Positions 51,110 to 60,491 of a stretch of DNA of 64,000 bases are shown piece by piece. The position numbers and the translations under genes are program-made. The DNA is from Hungatella hathewayi (GTDB lineage: Bacteria > Bacillota > Clostridia > Lachnospirales > Lachnospiraceae), in assembly GCA_025149285.1 (NCBI GenBank), contig CP102274.1, forward strand, positions 4,428,001 through 4,492,000. The letters run 5' to 3'. The notes beneath the pieces are model-generated. The model saw only the letters and a list, made by a program, of their open reading frames with translations, was not told the DNA's origin and searched no databases. Within the stretch, counting starts at the first letter, position 1, and each line of letters opens with the position of its first letter.

Positions 51110-53480
51110 TGTTCTGTCTCTCCCTTTCTCCCCAGAATTCCGTTACGATCCCGGATACACTGTTTAAATTTACAGAATAGTAGCCATCCCATTCCCTGGG
51201 AAACAGCGCCTGATAGTCCGGTTTTAAAAATCTGTCATCGAGCAGAGCGATCACGCCTTCATCCGCCACCGTCCGGATCACGCGGCCGGCCGCCTGCATC
51301 ACCTTGTTCATGCCGGGATACTGATACGCGTAGTCAAATCCCTTCTGCTCCTTCTCATCGAAATATCCCTTCAGGATCTCCTGCTCCGTGCACACCATGG
51401 GGAGTCCCGTCCCTACAATGATCGCTCCGATCAGCCTCCCTTCCTTTAGATCAATCCCCTCTGAGAATACGCCTCCCATGACACACAGGCCTACAAAGGA
51501 ATCTTCCCTGTTCTCTTTAAACTCCTCCAGAAAAATCTCCCGCTCCTGTTCCGTCATGTGAGCCGACTGGGCGAGCCATGCAAATTCCTGCTGTGCCTCC
51601 ATACCGGAAAGCAGCTGTTCCACCTCCCTCATATACTGGTACGACGGCAGAAACACCATATAGTTCCCCGCATGGGCAAAGACAATCCTTCTGATATACT
51701 CCACGATCTTCTTAAATTCCCGCTCATTTCTCCTGGTGTAGCGGCTGCTGACATCGTTTGCCACCAGCAGCAGCCGCTTCTCCCGGTCAAAAGGGGACTC
51801 CGCGTACACAGCGTATTCCTCCTGACTGCCGCTTAACAGTTCCTTGTAATACTGGACCGGCAGCAGGGTCGCAGAGAAAAACACGGTACTGTTGCCTTTA
51901 TCCAGGCATTCTTTTAAATTCTTTGCCGGATTCATATTAAACAGCCGGAGCATAAAGCGTCCATCCGATAAGAATTCTGTATAAATCCGGTAATTTTCAT
52001 CTACCCGGTCATAGATATTCAACAGATCCCGCAGTGCAAAGTAAAAATCAAGCACCAGATCGCGGTCCTCAAATTCCGGAAAGCTGTCCATGAATTTCTC
52101 CATCTCCCCGAACAGCGACATAATGGCGGTCATAAACAGCTTGATATCCGTCAGAATCGTATAACCCTCGCATTCCCGCTTCATCTCCAGCAGCTGCTTA
52201 TTGCACCGGTCCAGGAGCCCGGCCAGCTTCTGGTCCTTTGGTTTCACAATCTTTTTAATAAGAAGGAAGTCCTCCTTATACACCACGGCGCTGTACATCT
52301 CCCTGGCTCTAGGCACGAGATTATGCGCCTCATCCACAAGGAACAGGTACTCCCCCGCTATTCCCTCGGAAAAATACCGTTTCAGCCTGATATTAGGATC
52401 GAATACATAATTGTAGTCGCAGATGATACCGTCCACCCAGTTGCTGATGTCGAGACAGAATTCAAACGGACACACCTGGTGTCTCCTGGCATACTCTAAA
52501 ACAGTCTCCCTGGTAATCCCCGCCTCCTGGTGGATCACATCGAAGACGGCATCTCCCACCCGGTCGAAATGGCCTTTGGCGTAGGGGCAGGCATCCGGAT
52601 TACACTCCGGCTTCTCCAGAAAACAGAGCTTCTCCTTCGCCGTAATCGTGACAGTGCTGAAATAAAGGCCGCCCTTTCTCAGGATCTCATACGTCTCCTC
52701 CGCCACAGCGCGCGTGATGGTCTTCGCCGTTAAATAAAACAGCTTGTCTCCATGGCCTTCTCCAATGGCCTTTAGCGCCGGATAGACGGTTGACAGCGTC
52801 TTACCGATTCCGGTGGGCGCCTGAATGAACAGATTCTTCCGGCGTGCAATGCTCCGGTAGACGGATACGGCCAGTTCCTTCTGTCCCTTCCGATAGGGAT
52901 AGGGAAATTCCAGATCCCTGATGGACTCGTCCCGCCGAAGACCGTGGTGGTACAAGTAGTCGGCCCATTTCACATACTCATGAATCAATCCCCCAAACCA
53001 GGCTTCCAGCTCCTCAAAGCTTTTTTCCACCTGAAAGCGCTTAATCTCTTCCGTTTCAATATTGCAGTAGGTCAGCTGCATCACGGCTCCGCCCAGCTGA
53101 TGGTCGCAGCAGTAAAAATAGCCATAACACATGGCCTGAGCCATGTGCACCTCGATGGGCTCATTCAGATAATAAAGATCCATATAGACGCCTTTGATCT
53201 CATCGATGGTCACGCCTGAAGGCTTCTCGATAATGCCGTCGGCACGCCCCTCCACCAGAATCTCAAACTGGTTTTCCTCCACCAGATGCTTAAGCACAAC
53301 CTCCGCATGGTAATCCGCCCCCATGCGCCGCTGAATCTTCCGGTGTATCCGGCTGCCCTCCTGCATGGCCGTCTTCTCTGCACCTGCGGTGCGCCTGTTG
53401 TCCAGGTCACCGGAACGCATCACGAATTCCACCAGATTGCGGACCGATATTTTAATGATTTTCTTTTCCCCGTCAGCCAT
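51081..53480 (-). CDS. DinG/Rad3-type helicase with N-terminal PD-(D/E)XK nuclease domain
   Basis: A 799-residue Fe-S superfamily 2 helicase. The N-terminal 200 residues look like a Cas4/RecB-type nuclease: LVEGRADGIIEKPSG then VTIDEIKGVYMD give the D and ExK-type residues. The helicase part has Walker A APTGIGKTLSTV, Fe-S cysteines CFLEKPECNPDACPYAKG with CPFEFC, a DEAH box in FLVDEAHNLVPR, a SATLLP motif and QAAGRVIRT near the end. It probably unwinds and trims damaged DNA. The family is widespread in clostridia but its biology is little studied. It overlaps a GNAT gene. Confidence 0.88.
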   Translation of the reverse strand: MADGEKKIIKISVRNLVEFVMRSGDLDNRRTAGAEKTAMQEGSRIHRKIQRRMGADYHAEVVLKHLVEENQFEILVEGRADGIIEKPSGVTIDEIKGVYMDLYYLNEPIEVHMAQAMCYGYFYCCDHQLGGAVMQLTYCNIETEEIKRFQVEKSFEELEAWFGGLIHEYVKWADYLYHHGLRRDESIRDLEFPYPYRKGQKELAVSVYRSIARRKNLFIQAPTGIGKTLSTVYPALKAIGEGHGDKLFYLTAKTITRAVAEETYEILRKGGLYFSTVTITAKEKLCFLEKPECNPDACPYAKGHFDRVGDAVFDVIHQEAGITRETVLEYARRHQVCPFEFCLDISNWVDGIICDYNYVFDPNIRLKRYFSEGIAGEYLFLVDEAHNLVPRAREMYSAVVYKEDFLLIKKIVKPKDQKLAGLLDRCNKQLLEMKRECEGYTILTDIKLFMTAIMSLFGEMEKFMDSFPEFEDRDLVLDFYFALRDLLNIYDRVDENYRIYTEFLSDGRFMLRLFNMNPAKNLKECLDKGNSTVFFSATLLPVQYYKELLSGSQEEYAVYAESPFDREKRLLLVANDVSSRYTRRNEREFKKIVEYIRRIVFAHAGNYMVFLPSYQYMREVEQLLSGMEAQQEFAWLAQSAHMTEQEREIFLEEFKENREDSFVGLCVMGGVFSEGIDLKEGRLIGAIIVGTGLPMVCTEQEILKGYFDEKEQKGFDYAYQYPGMNKVMQAAGRVIRTVADEGVIALLDDRFLKPDYQALFPREWDGYYSVNLNSVSGIVTEFWGERERQNNDETETSAL

Positions 53481-53522
53481 TCCGGTTCCTCCTTTCCAGG
53501 ACTGATTATCTTTATCTAAAGC

Positions 53523-53562
53523 AAAAAGGGAACTGTGTCCTATGGATCACAATTCCCTTTTC
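53523..53562. terminator. Terminator between the HPr-like and helicase genes
   Basis: AAAAGGGAA / TTCCCTTTT with an inner TGTG / TCACA pair; A and T runs on both sides. Confidence 0.8.
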
Positions 53563-53587
53563 TGTCGCCTGATGAGTGTCCTGCTGC

Positions 53588-53830
53588 TTAAGCCGCATGA
53601 ATCCTGCTCGGTGCTTTTTCCATTAAGTATGTCTCAAATTCTTCATTCTCACCGTTGAACTCCACGGTAAGGGGCCTGGTTAAATCAAGGCTCAACACAC
53701 CTAATATAGACTTTGCGTCAATGGTCACTCTATTGTAATATACGTCTATATCGAAATCACATTTTGTAGCAGCAGCAACAAACTCTTTCGCTTCGGCAAC
53801 GCCTGGTAACATAATCTTATACTGTTTCAT
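53588..53830 (-). CDS. HPr-like protein lacking the active-site histidine
   Basis: An 80-residue protein with the HPr fold. The alignment to HPr is good over the regulatory site: AKSILGVLSLDL matches the Ser46 region, and the N-terminal strand MKQYKIML is HPr-like. The His15 loop, normally GxHARPA, reads PGVAEAKEF, so the phospho-accepting His and the neighbouring Arg are both missing. It cannot carry phosphate in the PTS as HPr does; a regulatory role like that of Crh is possible. The start at 53830 has GGAG eight bases upstream. Confidence 0.82.
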   Translation of the reverse strand: MKQYKIMLPGVAEAKEFVAAATKCDFDIDVYYNRVTIDAKSILGVLSLDLTRPLTVEFNGENEEFETYLMEKAPSRIHAA

Positions 53831-54199
53831 AATCATGACTCCTTCTCAAAAAAAAACAGTTAAAAAGTTGTTGAAATATTTATATCACTTCTGACGCAAT
53901 TTGTCAAATTACGTTTCATGAAGCGAAATGTCACCATTTCTTGTGTATTTTGCATTGTTTGAAGGAGGTATGAGAGTTGCCGCTATGCACATTTGCAATC
54001 ACCAAATACTATTGTCGGGAATGGTTCTCATTTATAACTTTGTTCATCATCTATTTTTATAAAATACGTCTTATATTTTCATCTAAAACGACCAGAAGGG
54101 CCGTTCTTTACCGCACATCTGTCTGCATTGCGAGGACATCCATATACAGCAGGGGATTCACAGGAACAAATCACACGTCGAGTTCAGCCGGATGACATC
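53831..54199. other. Gene-free or weakly coding interval
   Basis: A 369-base AT-rich stretch. An open frame from TTG 53977 (MPLCTFAITKYYCREWFSFI, 72 codons) has AAGGAGG eight bases upstream and one hydrophobic stretch. The ribosome site is strong but the codon use is poor; I rate it doubtful. No other structure is seen. Confidence 0.4.
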
Positions 54200-54541
54200 T
54201 TAAAAAGCCCACGGATGGTGATCCGGCAGACATTCATCACAGAGCAGCTCGCCATCGACCGTCGCTCCGTTTGACAACCCTCTGATCGGATCAGGTTTCT
54301 CCCGGTCAGTGGTCCATCCATGACACCTCGCGCACTGGCCGCAGTTCATCGTCAGCGGATCCAGATAAAGCGTGCTGGTTGACTGCCATTCCGCTTTATG
54401 CTGTTCATCCAGCACAATCTCCTGCTCCGGCAGCTTCCCCCACGCAAGCTTCCAGAACTTCTCCTTTCCCTTGTGATCGCTGATCTCTTCTTCATCCACT
54501 TCAACCAGATAACTGATTCTGTAAAGTATTGCTTTTTTCAT
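54200..54541 (-). CDS. Cysteine-rich hypothetical protein (113 aa)
   Basis: A 113-residue protein starting MKKAILYRISYLVEVDEEEI. The C-terminal half has a zinc-type Cys/His set: CGQCARCHGWT and LLCDECLPDHHPWAF. I do not recognise the family. The N-terminal half is acidic and mixed alpha/beta. It lies just downstream of the tRNA-Trp gene region on the same strand, with a terminator between. Metal binding is likely; function unknown. Confidence 0.7.
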   Translation of the reverse strand: MKKAILYRISYLVEVDEEEISDHKGKEKFWKLAWGKLPEQEIVLDEQHKAEWQSTSTLYLDPLTMNCGQCARCHGWTTDREKPDPIRGLSNGATVDGELLCDECLPDHHPWAF

Positions 54542-54690
54542 ATTGGCACCTCATCATAAAGCGGTTTTCGTCTCGAACGTATATTCTTTTTACGATTATA
54601 ACACATCCGGTATTCAAAAGAAAGAGCTGCCGGTACAACTTCTGCGGCGGCTTATTTTTTGTCGCAGCAATGCAGTTCCATCATACAAAG

Positions 54691-54733
54691 AAAAGCCGGA
54701 ACTCCTCAATAACCAAGGATTTTCCGGCTTTTT
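54691..54733. terminator. Terminator after tRNA-Trp
   Basis: AAAAGCCGGAA / TTCCGGCTTTT stem with a loop of about 20 bases and T/A-rich flanks. Confidence 0.75.
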
Positions 54734-54758
54734 CTGATCCGTTGACTCTTTTTTCGAG

Positions 54759-54829
54759 CAGGGGAAGAGGGGCTCGAACCCCCATTTACGGTTTTGGAGA
54801 CCGTTGCTCTACCATTGAACTATTCCCCT
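54759..54829 (-). tRNA. tRNA-Trp (CCA anticodon)
   Basis: A 71-base cloverleaf on the minus strand. Acceptor arm AGGGGAA / TTCCCCT, discriminator G, D arm with AATGGTAGAG, anticodon loop CTCCAAA giving CCA, and T arm GGGGGTTCGAGCCCC. The CCA end is not encoded (CTCG follows), as is common in Firmicutes for some tRNAs. It stands alone, with the MCP gene upstream on the same strand and a hairpin downstream. Confidence 0.96.
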
Positions 54830-54942
54830 ATGGCTTGTTTCGTTCATGTTTCATCTGAACACTATGAGAGTATAGCATACCTCTTTTTAAATTGCAAGAG
54901 TTTTTTATAAAAAATACAAAAATTCGAAAGTTTATCCAGAAA

Positions 54943-54971
54943 CCGGGGAATTACCTGCCGGTAATCCCCCG
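54943..54971 (-). terminator. Hairpin after the MCP gene
   Basis: CCGGGGAATTACC / GGTAATCCCCCG stem just downstream of the chemotaxis gene; the T tract is short. Confidence 0.55.
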
Positions 54972-54993
54972 TGTTAAGATAGAATCTCAACGC

Positions 54994-57054
54994 CTATCTG
55001 TCCAATTGAAACCTGGAGACATAGTCCTTCAGCAGCTGGGCCTGGCTCGACAATTCTTCACTGGCCGCCGCACTCTCCTCCGCGGTCGCCGAATTGGTCT
55101 GCACTACAGAAGCAATCTGGGTGATGTTTCTGGTAATCTCGGTAATGGAACGGGACTGTTCCTCCGATGCCTTCGATATCCGGTCAACGGTATCGGTCAT
55201 CTTCACAGATTCCTGAGCCACCACTTCCAGTGCCTGGGCCGCTGTGTCAACAATTCCGGCTCCATGCTTCACAGACCGGACAGACTTTTCAATCAGTTCT
55301 GCCGTATTCTTTGACGCCTCAGCGCTTTTTCCCGCCAGACTGCGTATTTCCTCCGCTACCACGGCAAAGCCCCTTCCTGCGTCACCGGCCCTTGCCGCCT
55401 CCACAGCCGCGTTCAGCGCCAGCAAATTCGTCTGAAACGCGATATCCTCAATCACCCGTATGATCTCCCCGATCTCGCCGGAATTCATTCTGATATCATC
55501 CATGGCTTCTTTCAGCTTCTGCATCTGGCGGTTCTGTTCCAGAATCTCGCTGCCCAGTTCCTTTGACTTATCACTGGCCGTCTTCGCATTGCCGGCGTTA
55601 TGGTCCACCTGATTAGAAACCTCCTGGATAACTGCGGCCAGATTCTCAATGGCCCCCGCCTGTTCTGCGGCTCCCTGAGAAAGAGACTGGGCTCCAAAGG
55701 AAAGCTGTGCCGCCCCTTCCGATACCTGATCCGCACTCTCGTATATCCGCCCCAGCGTATCATTCAGAGATCTCACGATCTCCTCCAGGGCATCCTTAAT
55801 CTTCCCGAATTCCCCGTCGTAAACGCCGTCTACCGTCAATCTTAAATTACCATCGGAGAGCTCCGCCAGAACCTCCGTCGCATGAGAGATCATCTCCCGG
55901 AGAGACTGAATGGTCCCTTTCACGCTGTCAGCCAGCAGACCAATCTCATCATCGCTGTCAATCTCCAGATTCACACTGAAATCGCCTTTGGAAAAGCCTT
56001 CCACATTCACTGCAATATCGGAAAGGGGAGACAGAAGTTTTCTCACCAGCCTGATCACGATGATAATAACCGTGATCAGAATAAGAAGCGAAATCACCAC
56101 CATCACTGCAATCAGCTGATTCCTGGGTGCATTGATCTCCTCCACCGGAATGCTTCCGACCGTAGCCCAGCCTGTCGCCTCGCTCTTCGCAAAGATAGAA
56201 TAATACTTCTTTCCCTCATAACTGTAGGTCATGGAACCGGTATATTGATTCCGAATGCCCTCCAGATATTCCCGGCCTAAGTTCTCTACTTCTTCCACCT
56301 TTTTGTTGATCAGACTGGCATCAAAGCTGTATACCAGAGACTCATCCCCGGTAACCAGTTCCAGCGTACCGCCTTCTCCGATCCTGATGTCCTGGAGCAG
56401 TTGTGAAAAATGATCCTGGAACACATCAAATCCAACGTATCCCGTAATATTGCTGCCATCCAGAGAGAGCACCGGGGCAACGATGGAGATGACCATTTTC
56501 CCGGTAACCGGGTCAGAAAACGGATCCGTGACGACCGGCCCCATCGTCTCCCGGACTCGTTCGTCCCAGTCGATATCTGCCAGGTTGGCAGCCCATGCCT
56601 CTCCGGTCTGCATCAGATACGTGTCATTGCCTATACCAGCCAGCCATACGGCCTGAACGCCATCGGAAACCATGGTGTCATAGGCCCGTTTCAGCAGCGT
56701 GACCGCCGCCTCTTTCCCCGGCGCACCGGCAATCTGCTCTGCGGTCGGCGCCTCTTCCAGCAGCTGGCAGAGTTCTTTATTGTAGCTTAAAATTCCCACG
56801 GCACTTTTCTTGCCGTTAAAGAACTCATCTACGGTGTCCACCGCGTTCTTCGTCTGTCCCTCTGTCACCTGATAGCTCAGGTTTGTAACCGCCAGCGCGG
56901 CGATATAGCAGGTAACAAAAATCAGGACAGACAGCGCCGGAAACAGAATCTCAATCAGCCGCCGGTTGATCTTTCCGGATACGGTTGCCCGTTTTTCTCC
57001 CCGCCCCGTCTGTTCCGGCATGTGATGCTTTGCTTTTTCAACATTTTCGATCAT
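54994..57054 (-). CDS. Methyl-accepting chemotaxis protein
   Basis: A 686-residue membrane chemoreceptor. A first helix lies near residues 34-57 ([20 protein letters not shown]), then a periplasmic dCache-like sensor with [20 protein letters not shown], a second helix near 305-328 ([18 protein letters not shown]), a HAMP domain, and the signalling domain with [15 protein letters not shown] and [27 protein letters not shown] precedes the ATG at 57054. The ligand is unknown. No other chemotaxis or flagellar gene is in the window, so it acts with distant CheA/CheW. Confidence 0.95.
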   Translation of the reverse strand: MIENVEKAKHHMPEQTGRGEKRATVSGKINRRLIEILFPALSVLIFVTCYIAALAVTNLSYQVTEGQTKNAVDTVDEFFNGKKSAVGILSYNKELCQLLEEAPTAEQIAGAPGKEAAVTLLKRAYDTMVSDGVQAVWLAGIGNDTYLMQTGEAWAANLADIDWDERVRETMGPVVTDPFSDPVTGKMVISIVAPVLSLDGSNITGYVGFDVFQDHFSQLLQDIRIGEGGTLELVTGDESLVYSFDASLINKKVEEVENLGREYLEGIRNQYTGSMTYSYEGKKYYSIFAKSEATGWATVGSIPVEEINAPRNQLIAVMVVISLLILITVIIIVIRLVRKLLSPLSDIAVNVEGFSKGDFSVNLEIDSDDEIGLLADSVKGTIQSLREMISHATEVLAELSDGNLRLTVDGVYDGEFGKIKDALEEIVRSLNDTLGRIYESADQVSEGAAQLSFGAQSLSQGAAEQAGAIENLAAVIQEVSNQVDHNAGNAKTASDKSKELGSEILEQNRQMQKLKEAMDDIRMNSGEIGEIIRVIEDIAFQTNLLALNAAVEAARAGDAGRGFAVVAEEIRSLAGKSAEASKNTAELIEKSVRSVKHGAGIVDTAAQALEVVAQESVKMTDTVDRISKASEEQSRSITEITRNITQIASVVQTNSATAEESAAASEELSSQAQLLKDYVSRFQLDR

Positions 57055-57189
57055 TTTGCCCCTCCTTACTCACCATTATAATACTGAAAGGCATAACGGG
57101 CAAACGATTTATTAAATATTCCGGCCATATACCGGAGGCCGTTCTGTCCTCCCCATTTCCCTTATCTGTACAGTTCCTCCCGACGCTCA

Positions 57190-57759
57190 TCAAAGTGCTG
57201 ATAAATCTGATCTCTCATAACGGTTATGGCCCTTCAGCCCTTTTTTATATTTCCAGCACCGAATCGCCTCTTCCAGGGAACGGCCCTCATTGTCCGCAAA
57301 GAAATCCCGAATATACGTGTTATACTCAAACTGCCGGTCAATCGCTGTCTTTCCCTTTTTCTTCTCCTCCAGAATCCGGCCGTAAGCATCGATGGCCTCC
57401 CTGTAGGTTTTTCCGGTGTTGCTTTTCAGCCATTTTTGAAAGGCCACGTTAAAGGAAAATCCCGTGCCGATGGCCTCCCGGAAAAAGGCTCTGTGCTTTT
57501 CACTGCACACAAAATCCGGTTCTATCTTCATATCCTCGCTGATCACCCCCACCTCCGGCCGGTTCTTTGTCTTTGCAGAAACCGGAAGAACGTTTCCCGT
57601 ATCGAGGAAACAGGCGATCCGCTCCGTAATCTCGAGCTTTCCGCCGGAGACAGGCAGCCCGTTTTCCCGGCAAAATGCCGTCAGCTCTTCTTTCAGATAA
57701 TAGTAGCTTCGGAAGGTCTCCCCGTCCAGCGATCTGTCCAGTCTGGGTCTCTCGCTCAT
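57190..57759 (-). CDS. SAP and DUF6434-like domain protein
   Basis: A 189-residue protein with an N-terminal SAP-like DNA-binding motif (YYYLKEELTAFCRENGLPVS, then GGKLEITERIACFLDTGNV) and a C-terminal block that I recognise as DUF6434 (HRAFFREAIGTGFSFNVAFQ, then KWLKSNTGKTYREAIDAYG). The role is unknown; a DNA-associated function is plausible from the SAP part. It overlaps the phosphoesterase gene start by ATGA, so translation is coupled. Confidence 0.82.
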   Translation of the reverse strand: MSERPRLDRSLDGETFRSYYYLKEELTAFCRENGLPVSGGKLEITERIACFLDTGNVLPVSAKTKNRPEVGVISEDMKIEPDFVCSEKHRAFFREAIGTGFSFNVAFQKWLKSNTGKTYREAIDAYGRILEEKKKGKTAIDRQFEYNTYIRDFFADNEGRSLEEAIRCWKYKKGLKGHNRYERSDLSAL

Positions 57760-58232
57760 TGATCTTCTCCTCCCTTTTTCTCATGGGCAAATTCCAGCTT
57801 TTCCACCTGGTATGTTCCGCCTTCCAGGGTCATTACCGCCATGGTGATGGGCTGGTGAAACCGCCTCGGCCCACAGCTTCCCGGATTCAGCCAGAGCGTT
57901 CCGTCGATAATCCGCTCGTCGTATCGGTGGGAATGGCCGTACAGAACCACATCGGCGTCTGATACGGCTTCAGGGGAAGCTTCCTTTTTATTGTGGATCA
58001 TGTAAAATGACACGCCCTCCAGAGAAAAGCTCAATTCCTCCGGCATGCCCTCTGCCCACTCCTTATCGTTATTCCCACGTACCACATGGAGCGGCGCCAG
58101 CTCTTCCAGTTCCTTTATAATGGTTTCTCTGTTTATGTCGCCGCCGTGAAGAATCACATCACACGTCCTTAAAACTTCCTTCACCTCTGACCGCAAGAGT
58201 CCATGGGTGTCAGACAGAATTCCAACTCTCAT
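57756..58232 (-). CDS. YfcE/MJ0936-type metallophosphoesterase
   Basis: A 158-residue cytosolic phosphodiesterase. MRVGILSDTHGLLRSEVKEV opens with the metal motif DTH, followed by CDVILHGGDIN, VRGNNDKEW and VLYGHSHRYDER, the standard set. I start it at 58232 with AAGGA eight bases upstream; the longer frame runs into the repeat-like intergenic stretch. It overlaps the SAP protein start by ATGA. It may act on cyclic nucleotides or other phosphodiesters; substrate unknown. Confidence 0.92.
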   Translation of the reverse strand: MRVGILSDTHGLLRSEVKEVLRTCDVILHGGDINRETIIKELEELAPLHVVRGNNDKEWAEGMPEELSFSLEGVSFYMIHNKKEASPEAVSDADVVLYGHSHRYDERIIDGTLWLNPGSCGPRRFHQPITMAVMTLEGGTYQVEKLEFAHEKKGGEDQ

Positions 58233-58272
58233 ACCAGCGTTCCTTTCTTTCCGCAATATGGTTATGGCGGGT

Positions 58273-58320
58273 CCCATGCAATGGCGGATTCCCATGCAAT
58301 GGCCGTTTTCCCTGCAATAA
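58273..58320. repeat. Short tandem repeat between radA and the phosphoesterase gene
   Basis: CCCATGCAATGGC occurs at 58273 and 58291 (period 18), with a third diverged copy CCCTGCAATAACA at 58310. Each copy has an internal GCCATTGCATGGG-type complementarity. Meaning unknown. Confidence 0.55.
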
Positions 58321-58344
58321 CAGGCTTCACTGCGGGGAGGGGCC

Positions 58345-59748
58345 TTACAGCAGTGAAATCGCCTCGCGGATATTCTCCACCCCGACCAGACGGATTCCCT
58401 CCATCTTTCTCATCTTATCCAGCGAGGTCTTCGGAAGTATACACGTCTCGAATCCCAGCTTTTTGGCCTCGTTCACCCGCTGTTCTGCCATGGGAACCGC
58501 GCGCACCTCACCGGCCAGGCCGACTTCACCGAAGATAATCGTTCTCGGATTGACAGGCCTGTCCTTTAGACTGGAGATCACCGCCATAACGATAGCCAGA
58601 TCCAGCGCCGGTTCATTCATCCGCAGGCCGCCTGCGATATTCACATAGGCGTCATACCGGGAAAGCTCATAATGGCACCGTTTCTCCAGCACCGCCATCA
58701 GCACGTTCACCCGGTTATAATCCGTACCCGCAGCCGTCCTCCTTGGCATACCGAACAGCGTAGGCGTGATGAGCGCCTGCACCTCTAAAAGCACCGGCCT
58801 CGTCCCCTCTAAGGAACAGGCCACCACGGCTCCTGACGCATCCTCCGGACGGCCGCTCAGCATGTATTCTGACGGGTTCTTCACTTCTTCCAGTCCGCTT
58901 TCCCTCATCTCAAAAACGCCGATCTCGTTGGTCGAGCCGAACCGGTTCTTTACCCCGCGGATAATCCGGTAGGAGGCACTTCTGTCCCCCTCGAAATAGA
59001 GCACCGTGTCCACCATATGTTCCAGCACTCTCGGGCCGGCCACCACGCCTTCCTTCGTCACATGGCCCACGATGAAAATGGCAATTCCCACTCCCTTTGC
59101 GATCTGGAGCAGGAGATTCGTAGATTCCCGCACCTGCCCCACACTGCCGGGCGCCGAAGTCACCTCCTCGCGGAACATGGTCTGAATGGAGTCGATAATC
59201 ACCACATCCGGCTTCTCCCCGGAGATGGCGCCCTCGATCGTATCGAGATTTGTCTCACAGAGAAATTTTAACTCTCCTGCCACAGTCCCAATCCGGTTGG
59301 CCCTCAGCTTAATCTGTTTTAACGATTCCTCACCCGAAATATAGAGCACCTTCTGCCCCGATGCAGCCAGATTCCTGCACACCTGCAAAAGCAGTGTGGA
59401 CTTTCCGATTCCGGGGTCTCCTCCCACCAGGACGAGAGACCCCCGCACCACACCGCCGCCCAGCACCCGGTCCAGTTCTTCATATCCGGTCTGCATACGG
59501 TCCTGTTCATCCAGCGATATCTCCGATAAATAGGAAGGCCTGATCTTTGACAAGCCGCCCTCCCCCACGCCGCCGAGTCCGTTCCCGGAGGCGCTTCCAA
59601 GGCCCCTCCGCGCCGCAGGTTCCTTTTTCGCCGTCAGTTCTTCCACAAAGGTGTTCCACTGCCGGCATCCGGGACACTGTCCCAGCCATTTCGGCGATTC
59701 GTATCCGCATTCTTTGCAGAAAAATGATGTCGCTTTCGCTTTTGCCAT
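58345..59748 (-). CDS. radA: DNA repair protein RadA
   Basis: RecA-like ATPase that aids recombination and branch migration. The 467-residue protein has the N-terminal zinc ribbon (CKECGYESPKWLGQCPGCRQ), Walker A GGDPGIGKSTLL, the KNRFGSTNE motif and a Lon-protease-like C-terminus (PALDLAIVMAVISSLKDRPV, EVGLAGEVRAVPMAEQRVNE). In Firmicutes radA follows clpC in the stress operon. Here one small gene (59812-60225) lies between them, with a hairpin on each side, so the coupling is looser than usual. Confidence 0.96.
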   Translation of the reverse strand: MAKAKATSFFCKECGYESPKWLGQCPGCRQWNTFVEELTAKKEPAARRGLGSASGNGLGGVGEGGLSKIRPSYLSEISLDEQDRMQTGYEELDRVLGGGVVRGSLVLVGGDPGIGKSTLLLQVCRNLAASGQKVLYISGEESLKQIKLRANRIGTVAGELKFLCETNLDTIEGAISGEKPDVVIIDSIQTMFREEVTSAPGSVGQVRESTNLLLQIAKGVGIAIFIVGHVTKEGVVAGPRVLEHMVDTVLYFEGDRSASYRIIRGVKNRFGSTNEIGVFEMRESGLEEVKNPSEYMLSGRPEDASGAVVACSLEGTRPVLLEVQALITPTLFGMPRRTAAGTDYNRVNVLMAVLEKRCHYELSRYDAYVNIAGGLRMNEPALDLAIVMAVISSLKDRPVNPRTIIFGEVGLAGEVRAVPMAEQRVNEAKKLGFETCILPKTSLDKMRKMEGIRLVGVENIREAISLL

Positions 59749-59768
59749 GCTGCTCCTTTCCTACGAAA

Positions 59769-59797
59769 AAAGAGGCTGGTAAACCGCCAGCCTCTTT
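59769..59797 (-). terminator. Terminator after the 137-aa gene
   Basis: AAAGAGGCTGG / CCAGCCTCTTT stem with a short loop and, on the minus strand, TTTTTTCG after it. Confidence 0.8.
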
Positions 59798-59811
59798 CTG
59801 CCATTCTGATT

Positions 59812-60225
59812 TTATCTTCTTACGACTTTCACAGACACAGGTTCTTCCTCGTTCAGTTCCACACTGACAGACAGCTTACCGCTCATGTTGGTCATCATGC
59901 TTCCCACTGCAGCGTCGTCCACGAATACTTCGTATTCGGTATCATCCTCCAGCTGAATAGTCAGCTGCGCGTCCTTGTCTCCTTCAACGGAAAACTCCAC
60001 GCCGTTGTTCGAAACGGTAAAATGCTCCACAGCAGTTCCCGGCACAGACTCATAGACGAACATGCCGTTGCGCTCCAGTTTCGTAATCTCATAAAATGTC
60101 TTCACTTTATATAAATCGCCATCGTGCTCAAAATCCTGTAATTTTGACTTTGTGCTTAATTTGTAATTACCAAAACTGATTGTTCCATCCTGCTCTGTGC
60201 GGATTAATTCTTCAATTACCGGCAT
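59812..60225 (-). CDS. Conserved hypothetical protein (137 aa)
   Basis: A 137-residue beta-rich protein, MPVIEELIRTEQDGTISFGN then YKLSTKSKLQDFEHDGDLYK, with a repeated look in the second half (VEFSVEGDKDAQLTIQLED, KLSVSVELNEEEPVSVKVV). I know the family as a common Lachnospiraceae protein, often labelled 'endosialidase catalytic beta chain', a name the sequence does not support. GAGGG lies upstream of the ATG and a TATAAT box is at 60304-60299. It sits between radA and clpC. Function unknown. Confidence 0.8.
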   Translation of the reverse strand: MPVIEELIRTEQDGTISFGNYKLSTKSKLQDFEHDGDLYKVKTFYEITKLERNGMFVYESVPGTAVEHFTVSNNGVEFSVEGDKDAQLTIQLEDDTEYEVFVDDAAVGSMMTNMSGKLSVSVELNEEEPVSVKVVRR

Positions 60226-60324
60226 CTGTACGCCCTCCTAGTATTCTTGTTTACTTATCCTTTTTGCGAAGCGCTCTGTAACGATTTCGCTTGTCATCAT
60301 TATACACGAAATCAAATCAAATGG

Positions 60325-60491
60325 CTAGCACAACATTGTATAAATTCCTGTAAATTCTGCACCCGCTATTTACGCCAGGGGCTCGTATGCGAAGCTAGAC
60401 GCAGGGTCCACTGCGCCGTCACTTCGCAGGCAGGCCCCTGACGCAAATATCAGGCGCATAATTCACAGAAACTTACACAACGTTGTACTAG
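60325..60491 (-). ncRNA. Long imperfect hairpin at the clpC stop codon
   Basis: Arms of about 70 bases around a GC-rich centre. The outer ends (CTAG...) include the clpC stop codon. In the first 58 pairs there are twelve differences between arm one and the complement of arm two; ten leave G-U pairs in the minus-strand (clpC-sense) RNA and two are mismatches. Inner arms include GCCAGGGGC and TATGCGAAG. It may be a 3' end structure of clpC mRNA or a mobile palindromic unit. It has no clean T tract. Whether it is processed as an RNA is inference. Confidence 0.65.

Noticed and set aside
58273..58320. CCCATGCAATGGC copies as a regulator array
   Set aside because: Only two good copies and one poor copy, with no regulator nearby; listed as a short repeat only.
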